Source: Gaeumannomyces sp. JS-464 (lineage: Eukaryota > Ascomycota > Sordariomycetes > Magnaporthales > Magnaporthaceae). From it: a stretch of DNA of 64,000 nucleotides. The stretch is from positions 930,001 through 994,000 of the forward strand of contig NGZR01000008.1 in assembly GCA_002197995.1 (NCBI GenBank), given 5' to 3'. The translations under genes and the position numbers were made by a program. Shown here piece after piece: positions 42,793 through 54,876 of the stretch; the first letter of the stretch is position 1; each line of letters begins with the position of its first letter. The notes under the pieces were generated by a model. The model was not told the origin of the DNA. It was given only the letters and a program-made list of their open reading frames with translations, and did not search any database.

Positions 42793-44707
42793 CCAGCGCT
42801 GCCGTGCGACGACGTCGAGGAAGTGTTGTCCGACCCGGTGTACGTCGGTCGATAAAGTTAACGCATCATGGTTCAGTGTAAGGAGTCACCCCCTGAAAAT
42901 TCGCACTCATCCACATGCCCATTTCTAATCCTCGACAGCATCGAAAAACGCGGTTAAGCATTTTACTGCACTGTGACATGTCGGCGGCCTCATTGCCGCG
43001 CCGGTCTCACTGTGCTGTCGCTGCAGCGGCCGGCAGCAATAGCGCTAGCGAAAATGATTACGGAAGATCTCGTAGATAAAATGGAAGCAGTAGTAAGGGG
43101 TCACCCCTGAAAAATTCGCCCTGTCAAATGCACATGTCCGAAGAACGCTGGAACAGCTTTTAAACACCCCTTCCTAAACTGTAAATTATTTGCGATTAAA
43201 TAGGCAGCAGAATAGGCGTCTCCTCCGCGGTGTCGACGGAGGCGTTTGCTGGAGTTGGTGGCGCACGTCTTCCTGCATCAATGCCCAGGCGGTTGCTGGT
43301 GACGGAGGCGGTGTTGACGAATGCGTTGGCTGGAGTTGCTGGCGCACGTTTCCAAACATTAATGCCCGGGCGGTTGCCGGCGAAACAGCTCTGTCTGCTC
43401 GGACGGCTTGCTGCGGGCTGCGCCCCCAAAGCGCATGGGGGTCCAGGACGAGGCGTTTGGTCCCAGCAACCCGCTCATGATCTAGCTGGCGCCTGATGAT
43501 AACCCGATGGTTTCCTGTACTCAAGCTGGCCTATTGGGCGGCAGCGATGTTTGAGGCCTGGCAGGAGTGTGCGTGTAGCCTTTCCAATGTCGCCGCGGTA
43601 CCGTCCCCGGGGGGTGTCCCACGGTCGAGTGAGTTATTTTTGCGCCCCGTCGGTCCTGTTTATGGGCACTGCGGCGCTGCGGGATTCGCTTGTCTGCTCC
43701 ATGAGCGAGTCCGCACACTGCCGAGTAGGGCGGCAACTTGAGTCGAGACGGCAGGGCACGGGAAACAGGGACTTTGAGGGCCGGCTGTTGCAAGTCGGAT
43801 GTTAGACGACGACCCTGTCGACCAGGTGATTATCCTGCTAGCAAGTAGTAAGATAAATACGAACAGGAGGAACAGATATCTCGAGAGGTGCGCTCTCATT
43901 TGTTGGCTGCGTTAGGCGTGGGTTGCATTTTGGCCTTGGCCACCCAGAGTGGTAGGCGTAACATGGTTGCCACCTCCTGGCCGGCACTTTCGGTGCGGCT
44001 GGAAGGGTGCCACACCTTCCTGCGTCAGGATTCCTTCCAAGGTTCGCCTGAAAGGGACTGCCAACAGCGTTTCCCAGCCACCCAACTTCCGTAACATATC
44101 CCGAGGTACCCGTCCCTGTTAAAGACTCTGGTCAACATGCTATATTCTCAGGCGCAAAGGTCCACGGAGACTACCACGGATGATGAACCACGCGGCGGCA
44201 CCTCCTCGGCGCTATCTGCATGAACAACCACCGCCACCCAGCCATCTCTGGCGCGACGGTGCCACGGCCGGTTTGCTCTTTTTGGACGCGCCGTTTCACG
44301 TGGTGACGAGGCTGCGTCTGAAAGGTCAGCTGCGGTATATTGCCCAAAGCCCGCGTTCGCAAAGCGTCTGCATTTAACTGGTCCACCTTGCATCCGCCTG
44401 GACAGCAATGGACCGTTAAGCCGCCCCTTCTTGTATCGGCTTGGTGGCTGGTATAAGCAGTGGTGATTGCGCTTGGCACATGGTGGTTGCATCCACCTCG
44501 ACGGACCTTGGAAAGGCCTATCGGCATCGCATAACTTTCGGCATGGTGGCGATAGCTGTGCCCAGAAAGGTCAGCTGCGGGATATCGCCCAAGCCAGATT
44601 GGTCTAGCGCGTGCGCGAGCCGCGTTTTCGTGTTATTCCGCGCTCAGGCTTTCTGCAACGGCGTCCTCGTGTGCCAGCATCGAACTTATCCCGGGCCATT
44701 TTGATTT
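42793..44707. other. Intergenic with several short repeats
   Basis: A gtcaccccYtgaaaa sequence is repeated at 42885 and 43099. An 81-bp tandem repeat covers 43230-43390. A 33-bp direct repeat (aaaggtcagctgcgg...) is at about 44325 and 44563. The latter lies upstream of the copia RNase H relic and may be its degraded internal region. No ATG-initiated gene recognised. Confidence 0.4.
43230..43390 (-). repeat. 81-bp tandem repeat, two copies
   Basis: Two diverged 81-bp units. On the minus strand they are open and encode a 27-residue unit with SPATAxALM and VRxQLQ. The surrounding minus frame ends LFCCLFNRK but lacks an ATG start. Confidence 0.75.
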
Positions 44708-45222
44708 TTGGCCATGACAGCTGGCGTTAGCAGCGCCGAGGCGATAGGCCTAAAGGCCTACGGAGATGCCTCGTTCGCCAACTGCCTCCGCACGAGGGCA
44801 TCTACAGGCGGCGTAATCGTCATGCTAGCGGGTGGTCCTGTCTACTGGCAATTAAAGAAGCAGACTTTTGTAACGACGTCGACGACGGAGGCGGAGTTCG
44901 TCAACCTCCTGCCAGCGGGCCGGGCCTTGCTTTGGATTAAGGGCATTCTGAAGGAGACTGGATACCCTTAGCGAGAAACTCTCGTGGTGCACACGGACAG
45001 CGCCAACGCCCAAGCGACGGTGCTGAACCCGTTGGAATTAGCCCGCACCCGCATGATCGACCTCCGCTACAAGTGGGTAATCGATGCTGTAAAGCGTTAA
45101 CTCTTCACCCTCAAGCTCGTTGGCACGGCCAATATGAAAGCGGACGGTTTCACGAAGGGCCTAACGGCGGAGGGACAGGCGAGGTTTGTTGTTCAGCTGG
45201 GAATGCAGCAAATGCCGCAGTA
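44708..45222 (+). pseudogene. Ty1/copia RNase H relic
   Basis: The frame carries the RNase H end of a copia polyprotein: KAYGDASFANCLRTRASTGG, GGPVYWQLKKQTFVTTSTTE and AEFVNLL, then VVHTDSANAQ, LRYKWVIDAVKR and ANMKADGFTKGL. Two in-frame stops, TAG at 44969-44971 and TAA at 45098-45100, fall where Gln codons are expected (YPQRETL, KRQLFTL). No intact integrase or reverse transcriptase is recognisable upstream. Confidence 0.85.
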
Positions 45223-45324
45223 GACGGCTTACAGGAGAACCAGGGAAACACCACGGACTTGGAGGGTTATTACGTAGATGCGGGCTCGTGATACCTTCAG
45301 GGCCGTTGCATGGCCTACGGGGGG

Positions 45325-45471
45325 TGTCAGAGGTGGCCTGGAGTTACGTGGGTGGCAACTAGTGCCCCATAGCTCTAGGCCTACGCACCGGCCCTAGCCC
45401 GCGATCGAGTAGAGTAGCTCAACAACCAACAATCACTTTGGGTGCCAGTCATCGCGCACCTCCATCAGTTT
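45325..45471 (+). mobile_element. Ty1/copia 3' LTR fragment
   Basis: The LTR begins TGTCAGAGGTGGCCTGG directly after a polypurine-like cggggg, 100 bp downstream of the RNase H stop. A relative lies on the minus strand at 26061-25898. The right end of the LTR is not defined. Confidence 0.7.
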
Positions 45472-47023
45472 ACGAAATTTGATGCTTTCCGCCGAAATGC
45501 CGATGGATTACGACTAAAACGGGTCGGCCAGCGCGAGCCGCTCGGTCAAGTTCCGGCACCGCCAAAACAATATACCCACTAGGAACCGACCTTCGACAAG
45601 GACGGTGGCTCGGTGGTGGTGGGATGCAAAGGGAGGCGCCAAACGAGGGGTTTAGGGGAAGTCGGGAATGGAGAAACGATTTTCCGGCTTTTTTGATTCG
45701 TTCCGCAATGAAGGTGCATCGTTTTAAAATGGGCTGCAAAGGGAAATAAACCAGGAGGCTGAGGTGGGGGAACCCGAAACCCGTCCAGCCCGCAATTACA
45801 CGCTATGCATTTTCGGACGAACGGGTCACCCGCTTCTGCTCCGCTTTGTATGCACCCCTCTGGTGGGTTTAGGTGTGTCAATAGTGATTCACCCTGGGGT
45901 CCGCTGCGGAACAAGGGCTGTGCAGGCAGGGGTTTTAGTGTGCCTTAGCTCACAGGATCGCCGGTGTGCAGGTTGAAAGGGTGTACCTAGTACTTTTTTT
46001 TCTTTGGTGGCACTGAAAATGGCCAGCCAAGACGTATCAGCAACCTCTCATCCGGATCGCGGTTAGTTGAGCGGGGCTGCGTGGCCCTGAAAGGCGACCT
46101 GGTGTAGGAAAGCTTCGCACAGTGCGGCAGGGTGGCGCTCCGCGTGTGAAGACAAGTGAAAATACCTGCCCGGGTTAAGCTGCCGTGTAGGGGGCAAGCT
46201 GACAGCTGAAAAAGGGAACCCCCCTCCCCTGGACAAAAAGCACTAAAAGCAACACACCCATATCGGGCGAAATAATGGCTCACTGCCAGCCATTGTGACA
46301 CGTATTCCGACTTGGCTTGCTGCTGCACCAGGTCGTCCCCTTGTACTACCCAGGGGTGGCATCAGGGACGTGACATGCGGTGGGAGCGGCTGCCACGACA
46401 GCGAACTAACAAGGCCCTTTAGATGGCCGCATGCGCCCGGCATCAACAAGCCGCCCCTGAAGATACGCTCGCCGTGACTCAACCGCCCTGCCTGTCAGCA
46501 ATGGAACTTTGCCAGCTTGCTGGGGTTGACAGAATGCATACCGGCGCAAAACAATTAGCTGAAGCGGTGTCAGTTAAGTGCATGCACCGCTGCCGGGCGT
46601 TGATAACTAAAGGTCTCGATATTTTATTGGCTCCGTGATCCCTGCCATGGAACACAATGCAAGATGATGACTCCCCTAAACTGGAAGCCCCAACGCTGGG
46701 CAAAGCGGGTGCTCTCCGATATCGATTCCCGTGTGACTTGGCCAGTTGCCAGTACACATCGGGCGTTTTGTACTTGGGGTTACTCGCCGTATTTTGCGGG
46801 CTATTCAACACACCATCTTTTCCTTGCTCCAACCATCCAACTGCTTTATTTTAAAATTCCAAAATTGATCCATAAAGCCGTTTACTGCACTCAGTGTCCT
46901 TACTGTTGATACCATAGAGGATTATAAAAGCGCCTGGCTGTCCGCAAAGGCTGGACCGTTTGCCTATGCCAAAGGACTTGGTTCGTATGGCCCCTGAACC
47001 TCTCTCTCATCCTACCATCCACC
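45472..47023. other. Intergenic; promoter of the calpain gene at right end
   Basis: No gene recognised before 46900. A TATA box (tataaaag) at 46923-46930 lies 94 bp upstream of the calpain ATG and is followed by pyrimidine-rich sequence, typical of a fungal core promoter. Confidence 0.5.
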
Positions 47024-50000
47024 ATGTTTGCACCTAGGGGCAGGGGCTACGAGTCCGAGTCGGAGGACGAGGGGCGGGGAAAGGTGCGGGCCAGCAGATC
47101 CAAGCTCGAGGGGAAGTCCTCGCAGCAAGCGGGCGGGGCGGACGAAAGAAGAAAAAGAAGGTCAAACTGCCGCCGCAGGAGACCATCGAGCAGGTTTGGG
47201 AGCGCTTCTCCAAGGAGCAATTCACCAAGGCCCTCAAGATCCTGCCGTTCGACCCCGTCCGGGCCTCGACCGCCTCCGTCCGGGCCAACGAGCTCCTCAC
47301 GGCGGGCTACGAACGGGCCGCCGATGAGTGCAGGCGCAGGGTCCGCAAGATCATCCAGGAGTGCAAACGGGTGAACAAGCGATACCGGGACCCGGGGTTT
47401 GATCTGGTATGTCACCCTTTCCATCTCCAGAGAGGCGATCAGGGTGTCTGTTTGGGAGATCACGTGTTTCCTTTGCGAGCCCCGGCCGCTAGTTTCTCAC
47501 ACCCAATGGGCAGCATTACTAACCTCGTCGCAGGATCGGGATCTAAAATGGCGAAAGGGGGATACGCTTAACTACCTGGGGAAGACCAAGTTTGAGCTTA
47601 GCGTGCAGACGGCGCAAGACCCCAACTCCAGAGTCCCCAAGGCCGTGAAGCGGGTGCATGAGATTTTTGAAAAGCCAACTTTTATGAAGGATATCAATGG
47701 ATCGGATGTCAAGCAGGGTGGCCTGGGCAATTGCTGGCTAATTGCCAGCCTCAGTGGGCTGGCAAACATCGAAGGTGTTGTTCGCCGCTCCTGCGTCGAG
47801 TACAACACCAAGATTGGGATTTATGGCTTCGTTTTTTACAGAGGTAAGCAGCGGCTGATAACCGTGCGACCCCGATGCCGTGGTCTTTTAAGAAAATAAT
47901 CTGACGACTCCTCAGATGGCGAATGGATCTATTCCATCATTGATGACAACCTTTTCCTCAAGTCTCCCTGCTGGGACGACCGCAGCATGCAGCGCGATCT
48001 TCTCCAGCAAATCGACAAGGACGAAGCAGAAGTCACGTACAGCAAGACGTACCAGACAGGCTCCAAGGCCCTGTTCTTCGGCCAAAACGTAACCCAGAAT
48101 GAGACATGGGTGCCGCTAATGGAGAAGGCCTACGCTAAGGCCCACGGCGATTACGCCTCGCTAATCGGCGGCTGGATTGGCGAGGGCCTTGAGGACCTAA
48201 CTGGCGGTTACACCACTGAACTGCTGTCATCGGATATTCTCGACACGGACGAGTTCTGGAAAAACGAACTCAGCAAAGTCAACGAGGAGTTCTTGTTCGG
48301 CTGCTCGACCGGCCTGTTCGACGGTGGCCATGGTAGCAGGGAAGGCATCCAGGAACGCCACACCTATAACGTCGTGGAGGCGAAAACGCTCAAGACTGGC
48401 ACCCATGCTCGCACCCGGCTTCTCAAGCTAAGGTAGACCACAACCCGCCCATGACGGCCGAACCTCGCTTAATCACCGCTGACGCAGAAAACGATGGATA
48501 GGAACCCTTGGGGCGCGAAAAAGCTCGGGATCTGGAATGGCGCGTTCTCTGACGGGTCCAAGGTGTGGAACGATCCATGCGTGCAGCAGGAGCTCAAGCA
48601 CTCATTCGAGAGCGACTCGGTCTTCTGGATCACGTACGAGGACATGCTGCGCAAGTTCCAGCACATCGATCGCACCCGCCTTTTCCGCGAAGAGGGCTGG
48701 CGCTGCTCCCAGCGCTGGATCGGGGTCGACGTGCCCTGGCGGGCGCAGTGGCATGAGAAGTTCCATGTGCGCTTGACGCGGGACTCGCCCCTGGTCCTCG
48801 TGCTGTCGCAGCTCGACGAGCGCTACTTTAAGGGCCTCGAGGGCCAGTACAGCTTCGAGCTCAGCTTCCGCGTGCACGAGCAGGGCAAGCCGGACCCGGA
48901 GGACTACGCTGTGCGGTCGCACGCAAACTACATCATGGAGCGCTCTGTCGGCGTCGAGATCCCCGACATGGCCGCGGGCAACTACTCCATCTGGATCTCG
49001 GTGCAGGCGGTCCGCTACTGGGGCACTCGCGAGAGTGTCGAGGCCGTCGTCAAGCGCGAGTGCCGCAATAAGGACGAGAACGAGAAGCTGGCCCAGGTCG
49101 GGCGCGCCTACGACCTGGCCCACGCCAAGGCGGCACAGCACCTGGCCGAGGTGGCGCGCCGCCGCCGCGCCGCGGACCACTCCAAGGCCGCGGGCGAGCG
49201 CAAGGACGAGCGCCGCACGAAGTGGGAGCGCGGCCGTATCGATAGGAAGATCCAGCAGGCGCAGGACGCTAAGAATCTGCGCAAGCGCGAGAAGCGCAAG
49301 GCGGAGCGTAAGGCTGCTGCCGAAAAGGCCCCCGCAGAGGCAGCAGCAAAGAAAGCCATCGAGGAAGCTGCCGGTGTTGAGAAGAAAACTGCCGAGGAGG
49401 CTTTCCCCATTACGGAGAAAGACGCCGAGAACGACGGGGCAGAGGCCGCTTCGACAATAATTGCTTCCAGCACCGCTGAAAATACCAGCGGAGAGCAAGC
49501 ATCAGAGCAGGTTGCTGAGGGGTCCTCCCAAGATAAAGTGAATCCCGAAAACAACGACGAGAGCTCCACCCCAACTCCAAACTGCGGCGCCGCTGTTCAA
49601 AAGAACCAGCAGGAGGCCGCGCCGGCGCCGGCGCCGCAGCCGGAGCCGAGCTATTCGGAGAACGACTCGTCCGACAGCCCCGTCTCGGACTGGGAGCAGC
49701 TGTTCGACTCGGAGGACGACGATAAGGCCAAGGACCCGCTACGGCAAAAGGCGGCGGCGCGGGCTGCGGCCACGGCGGCAAACGGGGGAGTGGACGTCGG
49801 CCGGGACCACGACGAGACCGACGACGAGACGCGCCCGGAGCCGTGGGGCGCCGTGTGCGTCGTCGGCTTCCGCGTTTACAGCCGCGACGAGGCGCTCGAG
49901 CTCCGCATCGTTATGGAGGGCGTGGCGCTCGAGGAGGGCGGCATGGGCGAGAAGGGCGCGGCCGACCTCGACGACGCGCAGGCCAACGCCGGCGGCGAAA

Positions 50001-50239
50001 GGGAGAAGAAGGGCGGGGACAAGTCCGAAGAGGGAGAGGAGAAGAATGATGCCGCCCAGTCACGTCGCCAGGCCGACGACGACGACGCCGGCTACGAGGC
50101 TGACAAGGACGACGGCAAGCCGAGGCGCGACGCCGGCAGCAACCCCGACGGCTCCGCGCCGTACCAGACCATCGTCAGCAAGGGCGGCGACGAAAAGGCG
50201 TCGGCCCCGGTCGTCGACCAAGACAAGGAGACGGAATAG
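47024..50239 (+). CDS. Calpain-family cysteine protease
   Basis: Exons are 47024-47406, 47534-47843, 47916-48432 and 48502-50239. Introns of 127, 72 and 69 bp have GTATGT, GTAAGC and GTAGAC donors and CAG, CAG and TAG acceptors. The catalytic triad is complete: Cys in LGNCWLIASLSG, His in QERHTYNVVEAK, and Asn in NPWGAK at the start of exon 4. Lead-in blocks KRVHEIFEKPTF and DVKQGGLGN, plus the C-terminal RRWIGVDVPW-like and YSFELSFRVHEQG regions, match fungal calpains. After about residue 520 comes a charged coiled coil, then an Ala/Glu/Asp-rich disordered tail. One base is missing in an A-rich run near 47145, after GGADE and before KKKKVKLPPQE. With it restored the product is 982 aa. Calcium-activated intracellular proteolysis is the family role; substrates unknown. 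Confidence 0.85.
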
Positions 50240-50896
50240 CCGGAGGGGAAGAAGGCCAGCGACAACGCCTAGGCGGACGCCTGCCTCGTCTCTCTCCTAC
50301 TGCTCTGCTTCCGGGCCTTTGGGCCATAACAGGAGACCACGTTCCAACGGGTGCGGGTATGGCACGGGTTCCTCCCCTGGCCATTCTCCGGCGCTCCCTT
50401 TCCTGGATCGGCAAAATGCGCGCCTCGGGTTGCTTCTGTGGCTTGTCGCAACCCAGACGGACTTGAGTTCTGTCTCTGGGCTTTTGTTTTCTTTTTCCTT
50501 TAGCATAATATAACGACATTACACCGGACGTAACGAAAGGATGGGCTATGACTAGAAAGTAACTTATGGGAATACACGGAGGGCTGGGCATTTTCCTTTT
50601 GCGTTTTGCCAACAGAAAAGTTTTTTTAATACGATAGGCTTTGTAAGTGTCCTACAGCGTAACGCACGCCTGTAGGGACGGATTGCTATATTACTCTACT
50701 ACGGGTGTTTCTAGGAAGGGAGGGTTGCTCCGCAACTTTCACCGCGGGACACGAGTTTGTAAGGGCGGTGTCACGGCCATTAGGGCCTCAGATAGACAGA
50801 GGCGCGAGACCCACTGTGGGCCCTCCGCACAGGATATCTCAATCCTGTGCAGGCAGGGCCCTCCGGGCCTCCCTCTCTTCCGACACTATCTATCTG
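50240..50896. other. 3' flank and intergenic; short inverted repeat
   Basis: A gcacaggat/atcctgtgc inverted repeat (9-bp arms, 6-bp loop) lies at 50827-50850 between two gggccctcc copies. A TGTCACGGCC sequence near 50769 resembles an LTR start without a partner. Confidence 0.4.
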
Positions 50897-52338
50897 TTAC
50901 CCATTTACTCTGCCCCTACGTGCTTTGATACTGTATTCGGGTACGTCCCTCTTAACCTCGATGGGATCGGCCACGCCCGCGGCAGGGCCATAGTGGCCAT
51001 AGTCTTTGATGAGTTTCGAGGGGGCGGAGGGTTCTGGGGAGCTGTTATCCACGCGGGCGGCATTCCAAGTAACATCGGGTTTTAAACCGAGACACCTGTA
51101 CGCGCTCCCCGCTATGGTTTGCGGGGCAGCGGCAGGTGGGGTGGTCGCTTGCGCGGCCGCCGGAGTCGGCTTAATCACCAGTATAGGGTTCTTTCTCGTA
51201 GCTGTCCTAGGCGCGGTTCTCGAATCCTTTTTGGAGTGGTTGCGGTTCCGCTTCGTAATAACATCGGTTTTCAGATTGAGAGGCCTGGCCGTTTTGTGGA
51301 GTTTATAATACACACCACAAGCGTTGCACAGATGCTGTCCTTCTAGGTTTCGGCGCCACAGAGGTGTCGTCTGCGTAGAACAGTTCGCGTAGGTTCTCGA
51401 TACCGTGCTCTCCCCTTGGTTCCCCACAGAGGCGTTTTGGAAACTTGTGCTCGAGCCATATGGCGGCGAGGATGGCCGGCTGTGCGCATACTTTTTTGCG
51501 TTTTGAGGTAAGAGATTCAAGCTAGTTAAAGCTCAAAACGCGTCTGAAATTACAAAACGATAATACTTTAGTATCTGCTTTCAGGTCACACTTGGGAATA
51601 TCCTGGCTTTTTGATTCACTCACTTTGAGATGGACCAAGGCCAAGGTTGCACGGAGTCGTGGACACGTAGCTGCCTGCTGCTTCTGTTTTGGATGTCATA
51701 GACGCAAGCCTGGCCATGTTTGCTGTGGCCACCACTGCGGGCGCACCACTGTGTGCGCCGTTGGGGCTTGTCGCCGTCGAAAAAGAAGTGGGCGGTTTGG
51801 TGGCATACGGCGAGTTGTACAAACCCGCGGGGGGAGCGTCGTGCGGTACCTGCAGCTCGGTGGACTGCGTGTATCCCGGCGGATGCGTCGGAGTCGGGGC
51901 CGGGCCCTGAGTTCCGGGAGGAGCCGCTTGCGGACGAGGGGGTTGGTACGGCGGCCCGGGGGCAGGATGCTGCACCGGCTACCTCTGCTGCCCCTGCATG
52001 GCAGCACCGGTTTGCGGCAGGCCATTGGTGGCCGAGTATCCGGGCGGAGTTCCCTGTCCTATGTGATACCCTTGGGCGGCCGGGCATTGTGGGTGGGCCA
52101 TCTGTTGGTTCCAGTGTATGGCATGCGACTCCCCGTCATTCAACAATGAGGCAACGGATATTCGCTGCAACAGCTGCTCTTGCGGATGCGGAATCAGCGT
52201 CGTCATCGTCGGCGTGCCATCTATCTTATTCACGTTGGACGGAGCCTCTAAATTCAACGGCCTTGGGCTCAGGGGCGAGCCCACAGAAGAGCCAGCTCGT
52301 CCGCCGGGCTGTGAGAACGGTCCTTCCGGAGCGCCCAT
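50897..52338 (-). pseudogene. GATA-type zinc-finger protein relic
   Basis: The minus strand encodes a Pro/Ser/Thr-rich N-terminal half (52338-51616) with LQRISVASLLND. A probable intron follows (acceptor TTTCAG near 51540). Then comes a GATA finger: [30 protein letters not shown] and [15 protein letters not shown], similar to the AreA/NIT2 class. The first of the four zinc-binding Cys is Tyr (TAC at 51391-51389). A TAG at 51979-51981 interrupts the N-terminal frame (GQQR*PVQHP). TGC-to-TAC and CAG-to-TAG both fit CpA-to-TpA changes. The C-terminal part is Lys/Pro/Ala-rich. The finger probably cannot fold normally. Confidence 0.7.
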
Positions 52339-53693
52339 CGCACTTTTTATTGTGCAACCACTTCCCAGAAAGGTGAACTGAGTGGGCCATTAAGCGGCGT
52401 AAATATTGCTCCAGCCACCCAACCTCCTTTTATTACAGCTAGAGCCCGGGGGCAACCCGTTAGGAACGGCCAATCGTTTTGAGCGTGTACATCTTTACCG
52501 GATAATGCATTCCACTGGAAGCTGTATCAACCGGCAGGCCGCTTCAGGCGCTGTCCTTCGCCCTGTTCTCGCCGCCTCGATGACATGAAATGGAACCCCT
52601 TCTGAATCACGCTGTACCTTGGATGCTCTAGCCAGATCCACCCGGGTCCGGTCCCCGCAACAGGCGCAGCGGGCAACGCCAGCTGCCGGTCCAACGCCGG
52701 AGGCACCTCCTGGCGGCCTTCCACGGTTCCCTCCTGCTCACACCCCTCTCCAACGCCCCTGCGCCAAGGCTTGATTCCTTGCAGCCGGATCGATGGATTA
52801 AACGACACGAACACTGTAGTTTGGCCAGCAGCGTAGCACACTGACCTTTCGTCCCAGGTCGCCGAAACACTACCTCCTTGCCTAGATGGACCACTGATAA
52901 CCGGCCAGCGACAATGTCCAAGCGGCATCGTCAAGGTAACACTAAATAAAGATTCGGATCGTGTGAGGAGTTGGCCCGTGCGCCGGCGCCCTACTTCACC
53001 CACAAGAGCGTCACCCACTAGATAGTCACCTCTCACGAGGACCACGGACAATACAGAGCTGTTTCCCTCTTTTGATGGCGGCCCTGCGGCCGCCCTGCAC
53101 CTCCAACAGATCGCTAAGCTAGAGCGGCTAACGTCCTCACCTCGGGCAGCGCACGTCGACTGTGGAAGCACCGTTTGTGGCCGAGTCATTCGATAACAGC
53201 ACGTGCAGACCGAGACCACATTGCAAGCGAGTGACAAAACCAGCGAGTTGCCTCGACTGTTGTCAATATGACGGCGTGTAGACATACGACATCCGTCCAT
53301 CGGCACGGGTGCACCGACCTGCAAAATACTTGGTCGCGAAGCCCGCTCGGCGTAAGCGACGATAGCGATCCAGGTTCGGCATTTCGTATGGATCTCGGTT
53401 ATGTCAGGTGCGTGCTGATGCACGTTGGCCAGATTTAGTATTCCCACGGCTAGGGCATCCCATGCGACGGGATGACTAACGGCCGAGACGCCAGGTCCGT
53501 CATGACAGGCATAGCCAGCAAACCACGGCAGTCAGGGCTGCGCAGGCTAACGCATGGCAGAGGGTGGCGAAGCGGTAGTTCTCGCATCTCGCCTTTGAAT
53601 CTGTACCACTTGACTCCCAATCTGGGCTCACATCGTTCTCGGCTTATTAAAGACTAAATACCACCGAGCTGCCGACACCATCTCGTCACCAAC
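52339..53693. other. No confirmed gene
   Basis: A minus-strand open frame spans 52527-53447 (306 codons) but begins with GTG and has no known domain. One hydrophobic stretch (LVLSLACNVVSVCTCC) is present. It is not accepted as a gene without other evidence. Confidence 0.25.
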
Positions 53694-54176
53694 ATGGACG
53701 TCCCTGACCTCTCCGGCGACGCGGAATGGGTGGCCAATATCCGCCTGCTAAAGGATGCCGCGAAGAAAGCGCAGGCCGAAAAGGGCCAGATACCGCGATA
53801 CCACATCCCTGCCAAGCTGCGGGTATGCAGTACATGATAGGTAACGAGAGTGTAAACAAGATGACAGCCACGCAAGCAGCCTCAGGTGGCCATAACACCG
53901 TGACCACCATTATGCCGTTCGCGTACCCCTCTAAACCTCTGCGCCTCGGGACGCTAACGAAGCCTCCCCCTCCCCACCTAGATTCATGGTCGCCAGGATG
54001 GTTTCTCTCAACTGCTTCGGCGCCTCCAGGACCTCGTGGGACCTCCACAAGCGGCTGATCAAGATGAGCAGGGGCGAGGCCCCGGCCGAGGACGCGGACC
54101 GCTGCGCGTCGTCGTGCGGCTTCTGGGTCTACGCCTCGTAACAGCTTTCCCAAGCTTTCCGAAAATTTTGGACTGA
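53694..54176 (+). CDS. Small hypothetical two-exon gene
   Basis: ATG 53694 opens MDVPDLSGDAEWVANIRLLK, DAAKKAQAEKGQIPRYHIPA. A GTATGC donor at 53823 and a CCTAG acceptor at 53980-53981 define an intron of 159 bp. Spliced in phase 0, exon 2 reads IHGRQDGFSQLLRRLQDLVG to TGA 54174-54176. The neighbouring frame (MVSLNCFGASRTSWDLHKRL, stop at 54141) looks more protein-like, so the splice or frame is unsettled. No domain recognised. Confidence 0.4.
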
Positions 54177-54523
54177 CATCACATGGGGAGGCAGGCACTG
54201 GCAAAAGGTAAAAACAAAGCCGAAAGCGATAGCGGCACAGTCACAAAGCTGCCAAACAACTCCGGCGATAAAAACCTAAGGACGAGGTTTAAGTACGAGC
54301 ACTAAATAGGCTACCGATCCAAACAAGCAACATCGACGACGGGTCCGACGAACTTTGACAGGATGTGGATGCTCTCCGTGGCAGAGATGCGAAACATCGT
54401 TAACTCACGTTTCCTCCACATACCCCTCTAGATATTTCGCGATGAGCGCGCGGGTGTCATCTTTGACTCTATCGTAATTAACTTAATTAGCTTTGTAAAT
54501 TCCGGTAAATAGGGTTATGCTTC
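54177..54523. other. Intergenic between convergent genes
   Basis: AT-rich in places. Nothing recognised. Confidence 0.3.
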
Positions 54524-54835
54524 TTACAAGTCGAGGTAAGTTTTATCTTCCCAATACAATGCAGACGCGTGGAGGTTAAACCTCCTGCGAAGAGTGGAAC
54601 GAAAGTTAGCACAAAATTATCCCGCAAGTTTCCCAGTGGTCGTATGCAAAGGCGGTGTTCATACAGGCCATAAAGTTGATTGCGGCCGTCGTAATCCTCC
54701 TTCGGTTCCGACATCGGCATACCAGCGTGGTATACGTCAAAATAGGACTGAAAGCCATTCCGGATCGGTCTCCAGTTTCCGAGCTCGTCTGGAATCCTAT
54801 AAAGTCAGTTTTGTTCGAGAAGGTTCAAGTTAACG

Positions 54836-54876
<41 letters not shown>

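Noticed and set aside
48602..49498. Minus-strand open frame of 298 codons
   Set aside because: Antisense shadow of the calpain final exon caused by GC-rich third positions.
54836..54875. A40 as the tail of a retroposed gene
   Set aside because: It lies inside an intron of an intact multi-exon gene, so it is not a 3' poly(A) tail.
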